Assembly: GCF_907164915.1 (NCBI RefSeq)
Contig: NC_061870.1
Coordinates: forward strand, 27,503,348-27,567,347
Source: Impatiens glandulifera
Lineage: Eukaryota > Streptophyta > Magnoliopsida > Ericales > Balsaminaceae
Direction of reading: 5' to 3'
DNA length: 64,000 bases
Position numbers and translations under genes: made by a program. The notes under the pieces were generated by a model. It was not told the origin of the DNA. It saw only the letters and a list, made by a program, of their open reading frames with translations, and searched no databases. This document shows, piece after piece, positions 37,941-49,339 of the stretch. The stretch's first letter is position 1; the number at the start of each line of letters is the position of its first letter.

Positions 37941-38859
37941 AATGAAATTGAATATTTTCATTCACATCAGGTTTGGTATTTTGTTATGATTTTTATCATT
38001 GTATCAAACCAAGTAGAAGAAACCACATTTTAAAAATCAAATTGCAAACATGATGGAGCAGTAGATGTCTTTTGTATTTCATAAACAAAAAAAATGTCAA
38101 TTCCTCTTCTTCCCTCCCTATACTTGTTATTGCACTTCAGATTTTAGTTTGTTTATCCAGCACGATCATTTCAATTTTCAGGTGTATTAGATTTTTACTT
38201 TATACTATTAAGATACTAAAATATTTTTCGAACAGAAAGTTTTAAATTTAAAAATTTCTCTAATTTTAGATCTAATTTGAGTTTAGTTATTTAAATAACT
38301 AAAAAAAATTAAACATTACTTCATTAATCTATATCATTCAATTTATTAACTAAATGCTAAAATAATTTTTATTTCATTTATATATATAAATACCTTTTAA
38401 ATATTTAAAAATAAAATAAAAAACATCCACCTAACAAACACTTAATTTGATTATATTAATTGTCACTTTGATTTAATAAATGCATATAAGTGAAAACTTA
38501 AATCTTCACATTGCAATTGCAATTCTCACCAACCACCACAATTGTGGGTGCGAATCATAGTACAATATTATACTTATTTCTACTATGACTATCTTAAGGC
38601 GGGCGGTATAAAGAAACATTTTATTATTATTATTCTTTCATATATTTAAATAAATCTACATATTTTAAATGTGATTTTTCTGAAGAATCAGGCTTGTTTG
38701 AAATTCACTTATTACATTCCAAATTCTTGTTTGGAATAAATTTATATACAGAAAGATTTTTCATTTTAATAAGAAAGTTTTAAAAAAAATAGACAAACTC
38801 AATTTTAATTTTTTATTTAATACATAACTATTATAAAATAAAAATAATTTAATATTTTG
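37941..38859. other. AT-rich spacer
   Basis: Nothing recognised beyond AT-rich DNA between two transposable elements. Confidence 0.5.
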
Positions 38860-38869
38860 AATGTTTAAT

Positions 38870-39110
38870 GGGAAGAATGTCAATTTTGTTTATAAAGTTG
38901 GAGCGATGTGTCAATTTTGTTTATAAAGTCACAAAATTCTATTTTTGTATATAAAGTTGTAAAAATGTGTCAAAAATAAATAAAATAACGGCAACCATTT
39001 AACGGTGTTAAATTTGTACCCCACGTGGCATCCACGTATTTATTTTATATATTTATTATTATGTTTTTTAAAACGAACCTCATTAAATAAATTAATAAAT
39101 CCTAATTACC
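38870..39110. repeat. Left terminal inverted repeat of the Pack-MULE-like element
   Basis: About 240 bp, nearly matching the reverse complement of 39998-40245. It includes CCACGTGGCATCCACGT, with one CACGTG core. Similarity fades after ATTACC near 39110. Confidence 0.85.
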
Positions 39111-39325
39111 TCTATCATTTCACCAGCAGCCACCATCGTTAATCGCGGCGTCGAATGGATCCGCCTTCTAGATTCTGATTATAGATCGATAATGATTTAG
39201 TTGCGATTAATAGATCTGAGAATGTTTTACATTCCTGTTCACTCATTAACGACGTTGGTTAAGTGTTTCTAGAGGCGCTGTCGGTGCTTCAGCATCCGGC
39301 GAGGCCATAATGTGATTGACTTGAA

Positions 39326-39733
39326 TTACGGAAATATTGTACGACATTTTTGAACGGTTTTCACAAATGTCACAAATGTCGATGTGAGTTTGTAGTCGCT
39401 GGTATCGTCTAATGCACCGAATGCGACCTTTCCGCCTTTGAAATCGGCGATGTTTATGTATCCGAAGACGTGGAGAGAGAGGATGTTACGTAATGTGTAG
39501 ACGGAATAACCTTGGGAGAGGAGATCGGACATGGCGGAGTTGTCAACGGCGCAGACGGTGATTTTTTGGCGACGATTGATGTCGGCGGCTAGGTGAGTGA
39601 CAGTGAGATAGTGGTTGAAAGTGGAGAATTCGGGATGTTTAGCGAGAATCCGAGTGATGTTGTGTGCTCCGGTGAAGATGAAGAGAAAAGTCAGGGAAAT
39701 AGCTCCGATGAGAGCTCGACATGCGACCTGCAT
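39326..39733 (-). pseudogene. Captured fragment of a fasciclin-like arabinogalactan protein gene
   Basis: A 135-codon open frame begins with a hydrophobic signal-like segment (LIGAISLTFLFIFTGAHN) and continues with first-FAS1-domain text: ITRILAKHPEFSTFNHYLT, ITVCAVDNSAMSDLL, LRNILSLHV, INIADFKGGKVAFGA. FLA family proteins are secreted, GPI-anchored cell-wall adhesion proteins of about 400 residues, so this is only the beginning. Between LSLHV and GYINIADF roughly 40 residues of the usual FAS1 domain appear missing, in frame. Downstream (to about 39250) another frame reads SPDAEAPTAPL, a FLA-like linker, so the capture continues but is frame-broken. Upstream (39755-39835) a TATATATG box and a CT-rich leader suggest the core promoter was captured too. 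It lies wholly inside the TIRs. Confidence 0.8.
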
Positions 39734-39997
39734 TGTGGTCGGCGTCTCGTCGGGGAAGAAGGTGAGAGAAAAGAGAGAGAGAACATAGAGGTTGTGAGTA
39801 GAGCTCTGCGAGACTACGAGTGTTTAAAACATATATAAAATTGGCGAGTTACGACGACGGTTGCTTGTAAAGAGGGTGAAAATGGCGGCGACGACCACTG
39901 CTGGTGAAGAGGGCGACGACTATGGCTGATGAAGAGATTGACGATGGAGGCGATGCTGGTGAACTCATGGCTAATTAGTTTTGTAAAAAAAAAAGAC

Positions 39998-40245
39998 AGG
40001 TAATTTTATTATTTATTTATTTACTCAGGTTCGTTTTAAACAAAAAAAAATATATATATATATATATATAAAATAAACACGTGGATGCCACGTGGGTACA
40101 AATTTAACCCCGTTAAATGGGTGCAGTTATTTTATTTATTTTTGACACATTTTGACAACTTTATATACAAAAATAGAATTTTGCGACTTTATAAACAAAA
40201 TTGACACCTCGCTCCAACTTTATAAACAAAATTGACATTCTTCCC
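39998..40245. repeat. Right terminal inverted repeat of the Pack-MULE-like element
   Basis: About 248 bp inverted relative to 38870-39110; it contains two CACGTG cores (40078-40083 and 40089-40094) and a short TA run. Its outer end lies 210 bp before the PSAT start codon. Confidence 0.85.
40078..40094. promoter_or_regulatory. Paired G-boxes inside the transposon TIR, upstream of PSAT
   Basis: Two CACGTG motifs, 5 bp apart (ends to starts), lie 362-378 bp before the PSAT ATG. CACGTG is the binding core of plant bZIP and bHLH factors, and CCACGTGG resembles an ABRE/G-box. Whether they affect PSAT is inference. Confidence 0.5.
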
Positions 40246-40455
40246 AATGTTTAATCCACTTAATTTATTGTTAAAATATATAAATATCCCATATCAAACA
40301 ATCTCTTAAAATCAAATGGATTCACCAACCCTGGTCCCTTAATCCACTATTTTATTGTATATAAAAAGCCCTAATCGCTATTCCATAACACCATAATCAA
40401 CTGATTCCCCCTTTCCAACGAAGAAGAAGGTGAAGTGATCATCAGCACCGACTCC

Positions 40456-41664
40456 ATGGCCATGTCGGCGGCTACCTCACATTCCCTTTTCCTCAATAAC
40501 CCTAAACCCAATACCTTCTCCATCAATTCTCGTTCAAACAAACCCACCTCAATAACTTGTTCATCGGCTGCGCCGGTCCAGGATCGAGTTTTCAATTTCG
40601 GCGCCGGGCCAGCGACCCTTCCAGAATCTGTCCTGAAAAAGGCACAATCGGAGCTCTATGTCTGGAAGGAATCAGGCATGAGCGTGATGGAAATGAGCCA
40701 CCGAGGTAAAGATTTTCTATCCATCATCGAGAAAGCAGAGTCAGATCTGCGTACCCTTTTGAACATTCCTTTAGAATATTCCGTACTTTTCCTACAAGGC
40801 GGCGCCACCAACCAATTCTCATCAGTCCCTTTAAATCTTTCCTCGTTGGAAGATCCGACCGATTACATCGTCACCGGAGCTTGGGGCGATAAAGCGTTTA
40901 AGGAGGCATGTAAATACAGTAAAGCAAATGTAATCTGGTCAGGAAAATCGGAGAAATATACTAAAATCCCATCATTCGATTCATTAAAACAGAACCCACA
41001 AGCCAAGTATTTGCATATATGCGCCAATGAAACTATCCACGGCGTAGAGTTTAAGAACTACCCTGTTCCAGAAAATGGGATTTTAGTTGCTGACATGTCT
41101 TCAAACTTTTGTTCAAAACCGGTTGATGTAACGAAATTTGGAATCATTTACGCTGGTGCTCAGAAGAATGTCGGTCCATCTGGTGTGACGATTGTGATCA
41201 TTAGAAAAGATTTGATTGGGAAAGCTCAGGGGATTACACCTGTTATGTTGGACTATAAGATTCATGCTGATAACAATTCTCTGTTTAACACACCCCCATG
41301 TTATGGAATTTATGTATGTGGTTTGGTTTTTGAGGATCTTCTTGCTCAGGGTGGATTGGTTGAAGTTGAGAAGAAGAATATGAAGAAAGGGAAGATTTTG
41401 TATGATGCGATTGATGAGAGTAATGGGTTTTATCGATGTCCGGTGGAGGAATCTGTTCGGTCGTTGATGAATGTTCCGTTTACATTGGAGAAGTCGGAGT
41501 TGGAGGCGGAGTTCATAAAGGAGGCGGCGGCGGAGAAGATGGTGCATCTGAAAGGGCATCGTTCAGTTGGTGGAATGAGGGCTTCGATTTATAATGCTAT
41601 GTCTTTGGCTGGAGTTGAGAAATTGGTCGCCTTTATGAAAGAATTCCAGTCTAGGCATACTTGA
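40456..41664 (+). CDS. PSAT: Phosphoserine aminotransferase, plastid-targeted
   Basis: PLP enzyme that converts 3-phosphohydroxypyruvate and glutamate to O-phosphoserine and 2-oxoglutarate, step two of the phosphorylated serine pathway in plastids. Intronless frame; ATG at 40456 ([12 protein letters not shown]) chosen as the first ATG of the frame, giving 402 residues. Residues 1-40 are Ser/Thr/Asn-rich with almost no acidic residues, a typical transit peptide. The mature enzyme starts near [17 protein letters not shown]. Motifs: [26 protein letters not shown] (PLP phosphate region), [15 protein letters not shown], and [10 protein letters not shown] with the Schiff-base Lys about 237. It ends [20 protein letters not shown] then [11 protein letters not shown]. 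All catalytic parts are present. The promoter is shortened or displaced by the transposon ending at 40245. Confidence 0.97.
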   Translation: MAMSAATSHSLFLNNPKPNTFSINSRSNKPTSITCSSAAPVQDRVFNFGAGPATLPESVLKKAQSELYVWKESGMSVMEMSHRGKDFLSIIEKAESDLRTLLNIPLEYSVLFLQGGATNQFSSVPLNLSSLEDPTDYIVTGAWGDKAFKEACKYSKANVIWSGKSEKYTKIPSFDSLKQNPQAKYLHICANETIHGVEFKNYPVPENGILVADMSSNFCSKPVDVTKFGIIYAGAQKNVGPSGVTIVIIRKDLIGKAQGITPVMLDYKIHADNNSLFNTPPCYGIYVCGLVFEDLLAQGGLVEVEKKNMKKGKILYDAIDESNGFYRCPVEESVRSLMNVPFTLEKSELEAEFIKEAAAEKMVHLKGHRSVGGMRASIYNAMSLAGVEKLVAFMKEFQSRHT

Positions 41665-42274
41665 CTTGATCACCATGAAATTAGCGACGGTTTTCAATTA
41701 ACGTCGTTAATGTATCAAGAAAAAGCCGGCCCTGTTTAGCTACAATAATTTCATAAATAGTGTCGTTTGATCGTTTTTTAATAAATGAAACTCGAACTTT
41801 GAATTATGACCCCGTGATATTCTAACTATCACAATTTTAGTTATTTAAGCCTTTTTCATAAAACGGATGAACACCAATAGTCTTTAACATAATTTTCCTT
41901 TTCTAAATTAATTTACTATATTTGTAAAATAAAATAGCAATTTTTTTTTTTATGATTTTTCTAATTATTTCGACACATTTTAAAAGCCTTGAAATCGTAA
42001 TCGCTTGTTTTAAACGTGTATATCTCAAAAAGATATTTAATTAAAATATAAATACGTCCAAATTAGTAAATTGCATCATAATTTTTTTTATTCAAAAAAA
42101 AATTAAGAAATTTTAGAAAAAAAATAAAAAATCTAAATATATTCAATTTTTCTCAAATTTTTCGTTATATTACACATTTTTTTAGTCAATTAAACTATTT
42201 TCGACTAATTAAAATGCATAATTATAAAAATAATTCTAAATTAAAAAAATTAATTCAAAATGTATCTAAATATA
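41665..42274. other. PSAT 3' flank and AT-rich spacer
   Basis: Presumed 3' UTR of PSAT for the first 200 bp, then AT-rich DNA with no recognised gene. Confidence 0.5.
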
Positions 42275-42284
42275 ATTTCATTTA

Positions 42285-43073
42285 GGGCAAATTACATGAA
42301 AGGTCCTCTAAATATTTCGCACACTTTTAGTCCTTAAATTAATTTTTGAAATAAATCGCTCATTCAAATTTTAGAAAGGTCACAAATGACCCTTCCGTTA
42401 ACTTTTAGTTAAATATAACGGGTTAAGCTTAAAATATTTTTTTTTATATATATATTTAATCATTATTTTTTTATATTTATATATATAATTATTAAATCGC
42501 TTATTTATATATAAATAATATTATAATATATATATATATATCTTTTATCATTAATTTTTATTTTTATATAATTATTAATTTTTTTTTATATATAGATAAT
42601 ATATATATATATATATATATTATTTATTTTTATATGTGTTCGACAACGCGTTACAATGAAATCTCCTCTCAATTATAACTCACTTCGTAACCATGGCCGG
42701 AATCGTCTATTCTTTCCTCTTATTCCCTAGAGAAATGATAGAATAAATATGCATAAATAAAAAAAATAATATATATTATCTATATATGAAAGATATTTAA
42801 TAATTATATAAATATAAAAATTAATAATAAAATATATATATATATATATAAATAAATAATTTAATAATTATATATATAAATATAAAAAATAATGATTAAA
42901 GATAATATATATAAAATATATATATTTTAAGCTTAACCCATTATGTTTTAAAAAAAAAAAATTAACGTAATGGTGATGACTTTCTAAAAGTTGAAGGCGA
43001 TTTGTTTTAAAAATTAATCGAGGGCTAAAAGTGAGCAATCAGAGTAATTAGAGGGCCGTCCAAGTAATTTGAC
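42285..43073. mobile_element. Mutator-like MITE with long TIRs
   Basis: A 789 bp element with imperfect TIRs of about 150 bp: left GGGCAAATTACATGAAAGG, right (inverted) GTCAAATTACTTGGACGG; both arms reach a GGGTTAAGCTTAAAATAT block. The 10 bp ATTTCATTTA is duplicated at 42275-42284 and 43074-43083. The core is AT repeats around a short GC-balanced patch (42636-42730). No coding capacity is seen. It resembles the Pack-MULE-like element in design but not in sequence. Confidence 0.78.
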
Positions 43074-43419
43074 ATTTCATTTAAAAACCTAACAAATTAT
43101 TAATACGATAAAATAATATGACCGACATTTAGTTGATTTGGAAAAAGTTTCAAAGATAAATGAAGCATGTCACACAATTCAAAGTGAGTCACAATTAATA
43201 ATAACGACTCAAAATTAGGCCTTTTATATTAATGTTTCAATAGCGGATAATTCAATGTCGCTAATGGTTCCTTTCATAATAATTTCCAGGTCATTGTCAT
43301 CCATTTTCTTGGGTTAGACTTTGATCGAATTGTTATATTCATTAAACCCTAAAATGATAAAACACATTTATTTTTTACTAGCCATTCATAATTCATTGAA
43401 TTAATATTCAATATCCTAG

Positions 43420-45105
43420 CTAGCCAACAACAACATCATGATAGTGAGTGAGATTGAAGCGTAGCAAATAGTCCTTAATTAAAGACCCAAAATAGAGATG
43501 GTCCCCGATCTTTAAACCAGTAGAAACAGAAGAAAAACCCACTTCTGAATAGTGAGCCACAAGCTTCCCATCTTTATCAACCGCCAAAAGCCCCCCATTT
43601 TTCTTCATATTTGGTACTAGTCTAATATTGTACTTGTGTAATATACCCAACACCTTTCTAATAAAAGGGTACCTTTGAGCTATATCCCAACTAAATGTAA
43701 CTTCCTGCATGCATGCCCACAAACAAAATATTATTCACTAATTAGAATCTTAATTTTTTTTTATTAAAATTACTTACACTAGCTAGTCCAATCCAATATA
43801 CGCCTTCGATTCGGTCGTATTGAATATTATCGGGAAAACCATCTACATCGATGAACTTCTCAACCGTCCCTTTTCCCTCGCCCTCTATCATGTACTTCAT
43901 GCACCTTCTCCTATATATATACATGAATTTCAAAAATACCCAACAATTAAACCAAGTTAAAAGGAAAAGATAAGATGGTGGTTTCTCACAATGGGGTTTC
44001 GCAGAAAACTAGAAAGGTTTGATCTTGGGAGAGTGCGACTCCGTTGGGAAAGTAGAGATCTGATAGGAGAATTTTGGTTTGGTTTGTGGATGGATCATAG
44101 CTAAGAAGCCTTCCATAAGGTCTGCCCTCTAACATGTCCCAAATGAAGTCTTTTAGCCTGTATTTGTATGATGCATCCGTGAAGTAAATTGTGCCGCCTA
44201 ACCCTAAACCTAATTTATCATCACTCGCATCAACGCCGTTCGTCAGCCCAAATTTCACTCCTTCGGCTTCGTCGGTTAAAACCTCCACCTCCACATTTTC
44301 ATTCACTCTCAATAGACCCTTCATTTAAATAATTCGCCAAGTAATTAAAAAATATACATATGTAAATAAAGATTAAAATTTGATGAATCTGTTAGAGTCC
44401 TATTTATTGAGTTATTTTAAACATAACTTTATCATGGCCAGTCAATGTCGTATTTATTAAAAACATAAAGAGTGATCAGTCTATTTGACAGTTGTTCGAA
44501 GGTTTTGCAAAATTCAGTCAAACTAGGTCGATGGACTGAACTCAACCGTTATGTCAATACTCTCTTGAAAGATTGTTGTGTGTTCCATAATTTTGTACTT
44601 TTGTGTTTCTCAATTTATTTGTTTTCAATTTTTGATTGGTCAATCATTGTGTTTCAACACCACTTTCTTTTTCATTAACCATTTAAAAAAAAAACAATAA
44701 TAATAGTACGTAGATATATACCTTGTTGGCATCGGCAACGATAAGTCGCTTATCTGGTCCAAGCACGAGTCCGAGTGGCCGACCGCCTGAGTTGACCCAA
44801 TCCTCGACTGATAAATCATCAACCCGGACTCGCTTGATCCAACCGTCGGCACAGCCGGTGTAAATGAGTTTCGATTCCGCATCGTAGGCTACATCTTCCG
44901 GCCCCATAATCTTTCCAGTCCCTACCTTTTCGACACCTCGAAGAATGTTAAGTTTAAGGTTAAGGTTTGGGGCTGTCGGCGCAATAAGAGAATCGTGGAT
45001 TGGGAGTTGAGCCGGTTCGAACGACTCTAATTGGTAAAAGATAACCACTGATAGTAAAGTCGGCGCGGCAACCCATAGTAACAAAATGTTGGACAACCAC
45101 CTCAT
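43420..45105 (-). CDS. Strictosidine synthase-like protein, copy 1
   Basis: Member of the SSL family, six-bladed beta-propeller proteins related to strictosidine synthase and animal APMAP; the plant SSL4-7 group lacks proven strictosidine synthase activity and is linked to stress responses. Exons (minus order): 44722-45105, 43990-44318, 43778-43910, 43420-43704; 376 residues. An N-terminal hydrophobic signal-anchor (LSNILLLWVAAPTLLSVVIF) predicts entry to the secretory system. Propeller phrases: [109 protein letters not shown]. It is the most diverged of three tandem copies. Relative to copies 2 and 3 it has extra residues after DGVD-equivalent DASDDKLGLGLG. It is intact by phase. Confidence 0.93.
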
Positions 45106-45407
45106 TAAGTCACCGGAAATTCTTAAACAAAAACACGTTTAGAAAGAGAGACTAATGCTTCTTTCTTTTATTCTATATATATATGCAATTCAAATTTATT
45201 TATTTTTAACAAATGTCATACTTACCCATTTATATATATTGTTTTGTAACTTTGTGACATATTCATATTTATTATATAATATGTGATTGGTTTATAGATC
45301 TGAAAAAAAAAAAGACAGGGAAATCTCTAAAAAAATGGGCATTGGAAATTGTTTTTGGATCTGACGTATTGTTTTTTGGAAATTGTTATAATTAATTGAT
45401 TTATTTT

Positions 45408-45450
<43 letters not shown>

Positions 45451-46152
45451 GTATTTTTTTATATGTACATCAAGCCTTAGAGTTATAAATGCCTTATTAC
45501 AGCAACTTATTTGTGATCACATTTGGTAGTCCACATTATTACCTATATCATAATAATTATTTCACTCACACTTTACACTAACCTTTTCTTTTAATAATAA
45601 AAAAGTTATTTCTCTTTCATCACTTCATATTTTCATATTTATCTTCACCAATAAAATATTATTTTTTATTTCAACACTTTTTATTTTTAATTCTTAAATT
45701 TTATTCAACACTTGTTCTATATTTTCTTATTCATTATAAAAACAAAGTTGTTATAATGTTTTTATATTTTTTAGTTTCGATATTATTAGTTTTAAAGTTG
45801 TTTATTTTTCAATTATATTTTAATCTATATTTTGTAATTTTTTTTTAATAAAATAAATTAACATTAAATCGGGTAATGGTACCTGACAAATCGAGGATAA
45901 GAATAAAAATAGAAATACCAGTCAAATTCTGTGATAATAAAATGAAAACCGATATGATGCCGTTTCCATCCCTACTTAGAGTTGATGGGTTGGAATTTAT
46001 TTAAAAATTGATTTTGGTTGATTATGAAATGAATATTTTTTTTGGATAAAAAGATTAAAAATGATTATAATGATAAAATATATATTTTAATATAAAATAT
46101 TTTATTATTTTAATTAATGAATTGAAAGATAATTAATATATAATAGATGACT
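45106..46152. other. SSL1 promoter side and AT-rich spacer with (TA)18
   Basis: Contains the SSL1 leader, a (TA)18 tract at 45411-45446, and at about 45870-45975 a fragment ending CCGTTTCCATCCCTA that resembles the termini of the repeat family at 13397 and 29286. No gene was recognised. Confidence 0.5.
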
Positions 46153-46317
46153 TAAGGCCTTGTTCTTTTTGGGTTTTTTAAAAAATCTATCCCAAAACAA
46201 TTTTTCAATCAATCACTTCTCAACAATCACATCACATTTCATTAACCAAAATACTAAAATACCCTCTATTTTAAATTATTATTTTTTATTTTATTCATAT
46301 ATATCAATACACTTTAA

Positions 46318-46582
46318 GGCATTGTTCTCTTTGGGTTATTTAAAAAACTCATACAAAATCCATTTTCCAATCAATCAATTCTCACCAATCACATCACTCA
46401 TATCATTAACCAAAATACAAAAATACCCTATATTTTAAATTATTATTTTTTATTTTATTTATATATATCAATACCTTTTAAGTCTTTTTACCAAAACTAA
46501 TCATTAATTTCTCAAAATCATCACCCATCATCCAATCTTTCTCTCTCTTGGTTTTTTAAAAAACCCACAACCGAACAAGGTC
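46318..46582. mobile_element. MITE 2, same family, inserted in MITE 1
   Basis: A 265 bp copy starts GGCATTGTTCTCTTTGGG and ends CCGAACAAGGTC, with TAA on both sides (46315-46317, 46583-46585). Its left half repeats the left half of MITE 1 and its right half repeats 47463-47563, as expected for one family member inside another. Confidence 0.8.
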
Positions 46583-46585
46583 TAA

Positions 46586-47459
46586 GAGCATCTCCAGCGC
46601 ATGACCTGTGCCCGCATGGGACAGCGTGGAAAAGTGCAGGTCATTGGGTTTTTTCATTTTTTGTATTGTAGATAAAAGCAAAAGGAGGGCAGTGCCCTCT
46701 ATGCCGGTCATGCCCTCCTCTGACTTTTTCATCATTATATAATATAATATATTATATAAATAGGAATATTAGTTATATATTTAATTATAATAATTTTTCT
46801 TACTATTTTTAAGTAACATTATAATAACATTAAATAAATATATATTCTAAAGTTTTAGAATAAGATAGGAATATTAATTATATATTAAATTATAATAATA
46901 TTAATTATATATTTAATTATAAAAATATTATAATATTTTATTATAATATAGAAATATTAACTATATATTCTCAAATTTTCCTATAATATAGGAATATATG
47001 TTATATATTCTTAAATTTATTCGTTTTTAATATTATAATATATTTTAAATTATAAAAATATTTTATATTTTTTATTAATTATATTAATATGTTTTAAGGT
47101 GAAATTTTAAATTCTCCTATAATATATATAATACAGTAATATTACTTATATATTTAATTAATAAATATATTTTTTAAATAAATTAATATATTTTTTATTA
47201 ATTATATTAACACGTTAGTTTAAAATCTCAAATTTTCCTATAATATAGTTATAATATAGGAATATTAGTTATAATATTCCTATATTATAAATTAGTTATT
47301 TATTTAAAATATTATAAATAAAATTTATTATTTAGATAAGAGGGCGGGCGGAAGCATTGGAGTGTTTTGGACAACTACAATGTGTGCCCGCTTTCTGCTG
47401 ATGTGGAATATTGATTTCACAAATTAAGAGGGCAGAGGTCTTGTGCGCTGCTGATGCTC
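46586..47459. mobile_element. MITE 3 (GAGCATC termini), inserted at the TAA of MITE 2
   Basis: An 874 bp element has termini GAGCATCTCCAGCGCATGACC and (inverted) GAGCATCAGCAGCGCACAAGACC. It is bordered by TAA at 46583-46585 and 47460-47462. GAGCATC(TC)CAGC ends with a TAA duplication fit PIF/Harbinger MITEs. The interior is AT-rich apart from GAGGGCAGTGCCCTC near 46686. No transposase is visible. Confidence 0.8.
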
Positions 47460-47566
47460 TAAGTCTTTTTACCAAAAATAATCATCACTTCCTCAAAATC
47501 ATCACCAATCATTATATTTTTCCCTCTCTAGGTTTTTTCAAAAATCCCAATCCGAACAAGACCTAA

Positions 47567-48139
47567 TATTATGAATGAATTTAATTTTTTTTTTACAAAA
47601 TTAAATCTGACAACAAACAACACAAGTAAAAAAGTAAAGGGGTTGTTTAAATAATTATTTAAATTATTTTGTTTTTTTATCAATTTTAAAATAGTGAATT
47701 TTTTAAGATAAAAATCCTTAAAAGTTAATGATAAAATAAATTTAAAAAATTAAAATTAAATATATTTTCATATTTTAATTAATAAATTGAAAGGTGGTTG
47801 ATAAAATAGAAAATAAAATAATTTTGAATTACGTTAAAATTAATTTAAAAAATTAACTAAAAATAGTTAGATATGGATTTATATTTAAAAAAACATTAAG
47901 AATAATAATGAATATGCACAAAATCCAGATATAATATTGAGATGAGGCTACATTTTGTATAAAGATTGATAACTAACAATAGAAAAATAGATTAAATAAT
48001 TATGGAATAATTAGATGTCTTTATTATTTTTCTTAAGAGCGTCGGATAAAAATGTTTATAATTTTATTGAAATATTTCAACTCATCGTTTTGTCAACTAA
48101 TTAATTTAGATAATGTTAAATATTTTAAAGATCTATTGA
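47567..48139. other. AT-rich spacer
   Basis: AT-rich DNA without a recognised gene between the nested MITEs and a LINE remnant. Confidence 0.5.
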
Positions 48140-48715
48140 TATTCAAGATTTTTTTACTTTAATAAGGCTCTTTTATCAAAATTATGTAGTAGATTTGTAA
48201 CGAAGCCGAATAGTTTTTGGGCATCGATGATTATTTGTAAGTATGTTCATGATTGGTCTGGTTGGTTCACCAAAATGTTTAATTATCTTGCGGGGTGTAA
48301 CATTTGGAAGATAATTTATTCAATGTAAAAAAGTTTTCGTGAGCAGTCTAGATTCATTGTGGGAATAGTTATTTGATCAGTTTTTAGAACGATATTTGGT
48401 GTAGTGTCAAAAGTCTAGCTATAACGTATCATAAATTTGTTTTCATTGTTATATGTAGAAATGCCACAATTAATGAAATGTTTAATTTTCGGTCTAGTGG
48501 TTTTTCTATTCGAATTAAATATAGAGAAATATTAAAATTAAGGAGATTTCGTTTCCTAATAGAGTTTACTTTTGATACGACACAAACAAGTGTACATCCC
48601 TGTCTGAAACAAAACGTTATGCGTTGACAAGACAATGATGGTTTCTATGTGGGGTATTAGTATAATATTTTTTATAATTCTTATTGATCTTAAAAAAAAA
48701 GAAAAGAAAAAAAAA
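48140..48715 (+). pseudogene. LINE 3' remnant (post-RT region, poly-A end)
   Basis: Plus-strand translation in shifting frames gives text typical of the region after plant LINE reverse transcriptases: ALLSKLCSRFVTKPNSFWAS, then ICKYVHDWSGWF, NIWKIIYSM, SRFIVGNSYLISFWNDIWC. Frameshifts and stops abound. A-rich sequence at 48690-48715 may be the tail. It is a dead fragment. Confidence 0.6.
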
Positions 48716-49339
48716 TGAATTAATTAAATATATAAGTTAATTGAGGTTACTATATAGATGCTTGTATAATAATAAATGTTCTAACTTCACCAAGACAAAA
48801 GTGTTTTATTGTTTTCATTCAAGAATTACACATTTTAATTGATTAATTTTAATTGATTGTTAAAATCATATTTTCATTTCGTTTATAATTTATAATTTAC
48901 AGTTATAATCGGATTTGATTTTTTTTTATAGAAAACAGTTAAAACCATTTTATTAAAATCCCAAAAGTTGGAAGGTTAATGATCAAAGCTAGACAAATTC
49001 TAACTATGATTAAATGATGACAATCAAACGACCATAAATAACCTGACTAGTAGCAATATCAAACATACAAACAAAGATTACAAACAACTATTATAAACTG
49101 TATGAAATTCTAATTAACCCAATCGAGATTTTTATTTTCATGCCAACCTGTTGTATCAACAAGTTGTCTTCCTCTTCCCCTTCCTCTTGCAATGAAAAAG
49201 GGATGAATTGAAGAGGTTGATGATACTGCCTATTCTCATTTTGATTTCCTTCTTTATATTAACCCGTTTTGATTTGATAGAAATAATTAATATTTTTTAG
49301 GATTTCCGGACTCTTCACCTTGTTGTTCTCAACTTGAAT

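Larger units (their letters stand above)
38870..40245. mobile_element. Pack-MULE-like element carrying a fasciclin-like gene fragment
   Basis: A 1376 bp element is bounded by long terminal inverted repeats (left 38870-39110, right 39998-40245) that begin GGGAAGAATGTCAATTTTG on both strands. The 10 bp AATGTTTAAT is duplicated at 38860-38869 and 40246-40255. Long TIRs plus a 9-11 bp duplication point to a Mutator-like element. Between the TIRs is GC-richer DNA with part of a fasciclin-like arabinogalactan gene on the minus strand. No transposase is present, so it is non-autonomous. An 8 bp duplication with TIRs starting TGGG is an alternative reading. Confidence 0.85.
46156..47563. mobile_element. 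Outer Tourist-type MITE (MITE 1), split by two nested MITEs
   Basis: Ends are GGCCTTGTTCTTTTTGGG and (inverted) GGTCTTGTTCGGATTGGG, flanked by TAA at 46153-46155 and 47564-47566. Its own sequence is 46156-46314 plus 47463-47563; the middle is occupied by later insertions. GGCCTTGTTC termini with TAA duplication are typical of Tourist/PIF-Harbinger MITEs. Confidence 0.8.

Noticed and set aside
41113..41559. 148-codon minus-strand frame opposite PSAT
   Set aside because: Antisense shadow; Leu/Arg-rich composition follows from the PSAT codons.
46160..46438. 92-codon frame in the MITE cluster
   Set aside because: It runs through two MITE copies and has low-complexity Phe/Asn/Ser/Ile text, so it is not a gene.
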